Part shown: piece by piece, positions 59,313 through 64,000 of the stretch
Numbering within the stretch: position 1 is the first letter of the stretch
How the letters are laid out: the number at the start of each line of letters is the position of its first letter
Origin: Rhodococcoides kyotonense
Lineage (GTDB): Bacteria > Actinomycetota > Actinomycetes > Mycobacteriales > Mycobacteriaceae
Direction: 5' to 3'
DNA: 64,000 nucleotides
Assembly: GCF_900188125.1 (NCBI RefSeq)
Contig: NZ_FZOW01000015.1
Location: 62,001 to 126,000, forward strand
The notes under the pieces: generated by a model
Database searches by the model: none
What the model saw: the letters and a program-made list of their open reading frames with translations, nothing else
What the model was told of the DNA's origin: nothing
Position numbers and translations under genes: made by a program

Positions 59313-60071
59313 ATGTTCGAGTCGAACGGCAAAGTAGCTCTGATCACTGGCGCCGGGCGAGGAGTCGGCGCCGCTGTCGCAGAGATGCTGGCAGCACACG
59401 GTGCACTCGTTGCGGTGAACGACCTCAACCCCGACAGGGCGGCTTCGATGGTGGAGCGGATCGAGTCCGAGGGAGGCCGAGCTGTCGCGGTGCCGGGAGA
59501 CATCGCCGCCTACACTTCGGTCGAAGAAATTTTCCATCGCATCGCTTCGACGCTCGGGCCGGTCGATTTCCTCGTGAACAACGCCGGTATCCCAACCGCA
59601 GGAATCGAGCTGAGCTATTTCGCGGACACACGGCCCTCGGATTGGCAACCACTGCTGCAGGTCAACGTCGCCGGTGTCCTGAATTGCTGCCACCTGGCCG
59701 TGCCGGCGATGATCGAGAGGAAATGGGGACGCATCATTTCTATCTCCTCGGACTCGGCACGAACCGGTGAATCGATGATGGCCGTGTATGCCGCATCGAA
59801 GGCCGCAGGAGTAGGCCTGATCCGATCACTGTCCAAGGAGCTCGGGCCTCACGGGATTACCTGCAATACACTGTCTTTGGGCACAATTGCCAGTGAGGAC
59901 ACTCGATCGTCTGATCCCGAAAAGGTGGACCGTCACCTGCGCCGCTACCCGATGCGACGTCTCGGTACCGGCGATGACGTTGCTGCGGCCGTACTGTGGC
60001 TGGCCTCCGAATCAGGTGGATGGACCACAGGACAGACGATTCCGGTCAACGGCGGTTTCGCCGCCGGCTGA
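59313..60071 (+). CDS. short-chain dehydrogenase/reductase
   Basis: The 252-residue protein starts at the ATG at 59313 with AAAGG upstream; an earlier ATG at 59283 has none. It has TGAGRGVGAAVAEMLAAHGA, VNDLNPDRA (Asp after strand 2, NAD-type), NNAGIPTA, ISSDSAR and the catalytic YAASK, and ends VNGGFAAG. It stands alone, divergent from the hydrolase operon. It probably oxidises a hydroxyacyl-CoA or alcohol of the region 4 pathway. Confidence 0.9.
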   Translation: MFESNGKVALITGAGRGVGAAVAEMLAAHGALVAVNDLNPDRAASMVERIESEGGRAVAVPGDIAAYTSVEEIFHRIASTLGPVDFLVNNAGIPTAGIELSYFADTRPSDWQPLLQVNVAGVLNCCHLAVPAMIERKWGRIISISSDSARTGESMMAVYAASKAAGVGLIRSLSKELGPHGITCNTLSLGTIASEDTRSSDPEKVDRHLRRYPMRRLGTGDDVAAAVLWLASESGGWTTGQTIPVNGGFAAG

Positions 60072-60092
60072 CCGGAATCGCAGGGCTCCAGC

Positions 60093-61262
60093 TCACCCGA
60101 ATTTCGGCGCCCGAGGCAGGCGAAGATTGTGCTGCGCAACGATGTTGCGCGCGATGTCGGTGGTGCCGCCGTAGATGGCAGTGCCCTGAGCGAAGCGATG
60201 ACTCCACTCCAACTCACCGTCCTCGACTGCGCCTTCCGCACCTCGCGGTAACAGCGCAACCGGACCTACGAGGTCCAGAAGTTCTGCGCTCCTGGAGATG
60301 AGTAGTTCCGAAGAAATGACACGGCCCATCGGCCCAGGGACGTTACGGATCAACTCGACATCGGTGGCGATCTCGGCGAGTTTGTACTTGACGAGCACGT
60401 CGTCGAGCGGAGTGCCGCCATCCGGCGCTGTCGCGTTGGCCCACGACGTGGCGTGCCACAAAAGCTTCTGCAACGTCCAGCCATAGGTCGACCCATTGAG
60501 TTCGGAATATCCGTCGGCCTCCAGCACACCGTGCTCCACCTCGAGCGGCGCGCTCATGACGGCCCAGCCCTGGTCGACCGGTCCGAGGCGGTGGTCGTCG
60601 CCGACGAATACGTTGTCGTAGAAGACCGCGTTGGTGCGTTCGCCACCGAGCGTGTGTACCGGCTGGATTTCGACGCCGGGTCTGTCGAGCGGTACGAGGA
60701 AGATTGTGATGCCGCGATGCTTGGGTGCATCGGGATTACTGCGGGTGACCAAGATGCTGTACTGGCAGTTGTGTGCACCTGTGGTGAACATCTTCGCTCC
60801 GTTGATGATCCAACCGTCATCGGTGCGCGTTGCACGTGTACGCACGCCCGCCAGGTCCGAACCTCCGTCCGGTTCGGTGTACCCCAGGCAGATATTGATG
60901 TCACCGGCCGCAACGCCGGGCAACACTTTCTCTCGCAACGTGTCGGAACCGTAGGCTCGTACCACCGGCACCGTCATCGCCGTCGTGGACAGAGTTACGT
61001 CCGGAACATCTCGGCGACGCCGTTCGGTTGTGAGGATCGCCTCGCGGACGGGATCCAAGCCGGCGCCACCCTCCTCTACGGACCACGTTGGAAGTATCCA
61101 ACCACGCTCCCCCAGCGCCTTGTGCAACGCGTGATTGTGACCCGAACCGGTACGGCGTTCTTCCTCGAACACCTCTTCGGTTGCATGTTCGTCGAAGAAG
61201 TCGCTGACTTCGCGCCAGAACGCGCGCTGAGCTTCGGTCAACTCGATTTTTCCAAAATCCAT
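60093..61262 (-). CDS. acyl-CoA dehydrogenase, subunit with Gly at the usual catalytic-Glu position
   Basis: The 389-residue protein has ICLGYTEPDGGSDLAGVRT, WIINGAKMFTTGAHNCQY and a C-terminal YGGTTDIARNIVAQHNLRLP, where most acyl-CoA dehydrogenases have YEGT with the catalytic Glu. This Gly-containing form is usual in actinobacterial heterotetrameric enzymes such as ChsE1-ChsE2 and FadE28-FadE29, with the base provided from elsewhere. Its gene starts 26 bp after the stop of the other acyl-CoA dehydrogenase gene, so the two products should form one complex. Confidence 0.9.
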   Translation of the reverse strand: MDFGKIELTEAQRAFWREVSDFFDEHATEEVFEEERRTGSGHNHALHKALGERGWILPTWSVEEGGAGLDPVREAILTTERRRRDVPDVTLSTTAMTVPVVRAYGSDTLREKVLPGVAAGDINICLGYTEPDGGSDLAGVRTRATRTDDGWIINGAKMFTTGAHNCQYSILVTRSNPDAPKHRGITIFLVPLDRPGVEIQPVHTLGGERTNAVFYDNVFVGDDHRLGPVDQGWAVMSAPLEVEHGVLEADGYSELNGSTYGWTLQKLLWHATSWANATAPDGGTPLDDVLVKYKLAEIATDVELIRNVPGPMGRVISSELLISRSAELLDLVGPVALLPRGAEGAVEDGELEWSHRFAQGTAIYGGTTDIARNIVAQHNLRLPRAPKFG

Positions 61263-61288
61263 CTGAGGATCTCCCTGTCAGCGGATGG

Positions 61289-62341
61289 TCAGATGCCCGA
61301 GGGCATCGGAAGTGAATCGGCAACCGCGAGGAGTTCGCCTGCAGGCCGTCCCGCCAGCAGAGGCCATCCTTTCGCACGCCGAAAATGCAATGTCATATCG
61401 GACTCGGTCGTGAAGCCGAACCCACCCTGAACATGGATACCGACGGTTGAGGCCTTCGTCGCGGCCGCGCAAGCCGACACGTAGGCCTTTGGAACCAGTT
61501 CTCGTGCGGCCTCGGGCTCATATTCCACATACCAGGCTGCTTTGCGAACGAGATTGCGGCTGCCGGTCGCAAGAATCGCGGCATCGACCAACGAGTGCGA
61601 TATTGCCTGGAAGGTACCGATGAATTGCCCGAACGCTTTTCGACTGCTGGCAAAGTCGACACCGAGCCCCACCGTGGCATCCGCGGATCCGGTCAGCGCG
61701 GCAGCAGTCAACAACTTCCATACCCTGACCGCTTCGGTGAATGCGGCAACCGCATCGTCACCCTGAGCCAGAGTTTCGACGTCGTCTCCGATCGTCCACC
61801 AGGCGGCAGGCTGCCCTCCCAGGTTGGCCGCCTGCTCCACACCATCCGGGGCAGGCACCACAACCAACTCGTCCCCGCGCAGTGCGAGTGCAGCCTGTGC
61901 AATAGCACCGGCAGGCACCAGCTGTCGAGCTCTGTCCGGGTGAAGTGCGACGGTCAGCACGGTCTCACCCGACAGCAGTGGTCCCAGGAGCTCATCCGAT
62001 CGGCCCGCAGGCAACGCAGCCAAGAGGCGCGCTGCCGCAATCGCGTCGACCATCGGAATGGGAGCAAGCGATGCGCCATATTGCTCAGCGACAAGCACCA
62101 GGTCCACAACGGTCGCTCCGTCACCTCCCCTGGACTCGGGGACGGCCATAGTGACAACACCGATGTTCGATGCCTTTGCCCACAGGACCGGGTCGTATCC
62201 GAGCGGCTCGGCAGCCCGAACTACAGAACTCGACGCGACGCTCTGGAAAAAGTCGACGAAAACCTCCCGGACCGCTTCTTGTTGTTCGTCCAACGAATAA
62301 TCGTTGCGTCGTAATTCCTGCGGAAGCAGATCCCTCACCAC
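61289..62341 (-). CDS. acyl-CoA dehydrogenase, partner subunit
   Basis: The frame is open to ATG 62398, but a TGAAC-type operator (62363-62376) would then lie within the first codons. A GTG at 62341 gives 350 residues in line with the family (VRDLLPQELRRNDYSLDEQQ). The protein has the helical N-terminal domain and the C-terminal domain (LGVDFASSRKAFGQFIGTFQ, AISHSLVDAAILATGSRNLV, GFTTESDMTLHFRRAKGW) but a weak FAD/substrate middle segment. This is typical of the second subunit of alpha2-beta2 acyl-CoA dehydrogenases. Confidence 0.87.
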   Translation of the reverse strand: MVRDLLPQELRRNDYSLDEQQEAVREVFVDFFQSVASSSVVRAAEPLGYDPVLWAKASNIGVVTMAVPESRGGDGATVVDLVLVAEQYGASLAPIPMVDAIAAARLLAALPAGRSDELLGPLLSGETVLTVALHPDRARQLVPAGAIAQAALALRGDELVVVPAPDGVEQAANLGGQPAAWWTIGDDVETLAQGDDAVAAFTEAVRVWKLLTAAALTGSADATVGLGVDFASSRKAFGQFIGTFQAISHSLVDAAILATGSRNLVRKAAWYVEYEPEAARELVPKAYVSACAAATKASTVGIHVQGGFGFTTESDMTLHFRRAKGWPLLAGRPAGELLAVADSLPMPSGI

Positions 62342-62362
62342 ATCACCAACTTCGACTTGTTC

Positions 62363-62376
62363 TGAACAATCGTTCA
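62363..62376. promoter_or_regulatory. TGAAC-N4-GTTCA regulon site
   Basis: TGAACAATCGTTCA has perfect 5-bp outer arms. It lies 21 bp upstream of the proposed GTG start of the acyl-CoA dehydrogenase operon. Confidence 0.6.
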
Positions 62377-62470
62377 AACAGTTGTAGCACAAACACATTG
62401 AGATCGGCAGCGATTCGGCAACAGTTCGCGAACTGGAGAAACAGAAGAGTCATTGATTAATTCAATTCCC

Positions 62471-62484
62471 TGAACTAACGTTCA
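62471..62484. promoter_or_regulatory. TGAAC-N4-GTTCA regulon site
   Basis: TGAACTAACGTTCA has perfect 5-bp outer arms and lies 57 bp upstream of the plus-strand thiolase gene (62542). With the site at 62363 it controls the divergent pair. Confidence 0.6.
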
Positions 62485-62541
62485 GAGAAGTTCGTTGCGG
62501 GATCGTTTCGATGCCCGAACGCTCGACCGAATCGAGGAAAC

Positions 62542-63714
62542 ATGAACGACGCAGTGATCGTCAGCGCGGTCCGCACCCCCATTGGCACAGCGTTCAAGGG
62601 CACCTTGGCCGCCACCCCCGCCGAAGATCTCGCGGTTCACATTCTCACGGAGTCCATTCGTCGGTCGTCTCTACCGCCGGAGTCGATCGACGACGTCATC
62701 TTTGCCGAATCCATGTACGGAGGCGGTGACCTCGCCAGACATGCCGCAGTAGCCGCAGGCCTCACCAGAGTGCCAGGGCAGGCGGTAAACCGACATTGCG
62801 CGGGGAGTCTGACCGCCGTCGGCAACGCGGCAGGTTCGCTTCGATCAGGAATGGACGAGGTCATCGTCGCAGGCGGAGTGAACTCCAGCTCACTGACGCC
62901 CAAGGTTATCTGGGCGATTCCGGGAACGAACCGGACCGAAACCCGAATCGCGCCGACATTTCCGTACACCGAGGACGCTGCAGACGACACATCGCTGTCC
63001 GTCGGATGGAATCTTGCACAAAAATACAATCTGTCCCGCGAGCGCATGGACGCCTGGGCCGTGCGCTCTCACGAGCGGGCGGTGGCGGCGATCGACGCCG
63101 GAAAATTCGACGACGAAATCGCGCCGATCAAGGTCACGACCATGGATGGTTCGGTCGTCGAGTTTGCAGTCGACGAGCACCCGCGGCGCACCACGACCCT
63201 GGAGAAGGCGGCCAGGATCAAACCCGTCCACCCCGAGATCGACGGATTTTCGATCACGGCCGCGAACGCCAGCGGCGTCAACGACGCCGCCGCAGCCCTG
63301 ACTCTCACCACCGCAGCGAATGCCGCCGCGCATGGGCTGCAGTCGCTCGGAACCGTGCGAGCCTGGGCATCGGTCGGCGTCGAACCGAAGTACACCGGCG
63401 ACGGAAGCTTGATGGTCATTCCGATCGTCCTCGAGCGAGCCGGTCTGCGGCCACAGGACGTTCACCTCTGGGAAATCAACGAGGCCTTTGCGTCCGTGCC
63501 TGTCTCGGTGTGCCAGGAGCTGGGGCTCGACGAGCAGATAGTCAACATTTATGGCAGCGGATGCAGCCTCGGACATCCGATTGCCGCAAGTGGCGCTCGA
63601 ATGCTCACGACACTCGCACACGAACTCCGTCGGCGCGGAGGCGGGATCGGTGTTGCCGCAATGTGTGCGGGCGGCGGTCAGGGCGGCGCGGTCGTCATCG
63701 AAGTTCAGAGCTGA
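62542..63714 (+). CDS. acetyl-CoA acetyltransferase / 3-oxoacyl-CoA thiolase
   Basis: The 390-residue protein starts at ATG 62542 after GAGGAAAC. It has the two catalytic Cys, Cys86 (NRHCAGSLTAV) and Cys375 (AMCAGGGQGG), the WEINEAFASVPV motif and the His in GCSLGHPIAASGARM. It is therefore a full degradative thiolase of the FadA type and should release acetyl-CoA from a 3-oxoacyl-CoA. It is followed 36 bp later by an SDR gene. Confidence 0.93.
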   Translation: MNDAVIVSAVRTPIGTAFKGTLAATPAEDLAVHILTESIRRSSLPPESIDDVIFAESMYGGGDLARHAAVAAGLTRVPGQAVNRHCAGSLTAVGNAAGSLRSGMDEVIVAGGVNSSSLTPKVIWAIPGTNRTETRIAPTFPYTEDAADDTSLSVGWNLAQKYNLSRERMDAWAVRSHERAVAAIDAGKFDDEIAPIKVTTMDGSVVEFAVDEHPRRTTTLEKAARIKPVHPEIDGFSITAANASGVNDAAAALTLTTAANAAAHGLQSLGTVRAWASVGVEPKYTGDGSLMVIPIVLERAGLRPQDVHLWEINEAFASVPVSVCQELGLDEQIVNIYGSGCSLGHPIAASGARMLTTLAHELRRRGGGIGVAAMCAGGGQGGAVVIEVQS

Positions 63715-63750
63715 ACCAGCGACTCCCAGCACCGTCAAACAAGGAGAATC

Positions 63751-64000
63751 ATGGAACTGAACAACACGTCTGCCCTGGTCTGCGGCGGCGCAGGCGGGTT
63801 CGGCGAAGCTACGGTCCGCCGATTGGTTGCAACAGGTGCACACGTCGTCATCGCAGACCTCGCCGAGGACAAGGGCAGAGCTCTGGAGGCCGAACTCGGC
63901 GCGACAACTCGGTTCGTGTCGACAGACGTCACAGACGAGGACTCCGTTCGCAATGCCGTCGCGATTGCGGCGGACCTCGCCCCCCTGCGGTCGACTGTCG
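63751..64000 (+). CDS. short-chain dehydrogenase, N-terminal part (cut by window edge)
   Basis: From ATG 63751, preceded by AAGGAG, 83 residues are visible. They include the glycine motif CGGAGGFGEATVRRLVATGA and VIADLAEDKG with Asp after strand 2 (NAD type). The text resembles 3-hydroxyacyl-CoA dehydrogenases of the HSD10 type. It follows the thiolase gene and would provide the 3-oxoacyl-CoA for it. The catalytic Tyr/Lys lies outside the window. Confidence 0.88.
   Translation, partial: MELNNTSALVCGGAGGFGEATVRRLVATGAHVVIADLAEDKGRALEAELGATTRFVSTDVTDEDSVRNAVAIAADLAPLRSTV

Noticed and set aside
60040-60075. Short GGCGG...CCGCC hairpin at the end of the SDR before the acyl-CoA dehydrogenase pair
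   Set aside because: The stem is only five or six base pairs and lies within coding sequence; it is too weak to call a terminator.
1-64000. CRISPR arrays, rRNA or tRNA genes, insertion sequences, replication origin
   Set aside because: I saw no regularly spaced repeats, no tRNA-like cloverleaf, no rRNA text, no transposase or integrase frame and no origin-type iterons.

Overview
The window looks like chromosomal or large-plasmid DNA of a high-GC actinobacterium, most probably a Rhodococcus or a close mycolic-acid relative. The reasons are: about 62-63% GC in the lines I counted; ferredoxin and FprB-type partners for class I cytochrome P450s; two SDRs of the mycofactocin-coupled type; paired acyl-CoA dehydrogenases; many CaiB-type CoA transferases; and frequent GTG or TTG starts with ATGA/GTGA overlaps. 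Almost every gene is catabolic. I see no rRNA, tRNA, CRISPR array, replication origin or intact insertion sequence.

Region 1 (1-17.6 kb) is one catabolic regulon. It holds the N-terminal part of a P450, an MHS-type transporter, a FadR-type GntR regulator, a ferredoxin reductase, an MmgE/PrpD protein, two CitE-like lyases, an alpha/beta hydrolase, a crotonase that closely resembles 6-oxocamphor hydrolase, an acyl-CoA dehydrogenase, a 3Fe-4S ferredoxin, a Rieske protein, two paralogous amidohydrolases, an acetyl-CoA hydrolase-like CoA transferase, an SDR, a CaiB CoA transferase and a MaoC hydratase. Six AT-rich palindromic sites (core TATAGCTATA) sit at six of its promoters. A reasonable reading is P450 oxidation of a cyclic compound, beta-diketone cleavage, and then an itaconate/mesaconate-like CoA pathway.

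Region 2 (17.6-30.4 kb) starts with a frameshifted aldehyde dehydrogenase remnant. Next comes a divergent locus: a diverged type II dehydroquinase-like protein, a second MHS transporter, a hydrolase and an EthD-like protein on the minus strand, and DUF35, thiolase, CaiB and GntR on the plus strand, with TGTCGACA palindromes between them. A low-GC zinc alcohol dehydrogenase, a permuted CaiB-like protein and a YtcJ-type amidohydrolase follow.

Region 3 (31-45.6 kb) has a P450 operon (aldehyde dehydrogenase, mycofactocin-type SDR, ferredoxin, P450, FprB-like reductase, second ferredoxin reductase). Facing it is a minus-strand set: aldehyde dehydrogenase, KstD-like flavoprotein, TetR, LLM flavoprotein, Ohr. 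Two more SDRs follow.

Region 4 (45.6-64 kb) is a CoA-thioester degradation cluster controlled by two paralogous TetR proteins, one with a long histone-H1-like tail. It contains an acyl-CoA ligase, a pair of acyl-CoA dehydrogenases, a split MaoC hydratase, a DUF35 + Ltp2-like aldolase fusion, an AccD-like carboxyltransferase, a thiolase, SDRs and two beta-hydroxyacid dehydrogenases. It resembles the steroid side-chain igr module with rearranged domains, and TGAAC-N4-GTTCA sites mark its promoters.
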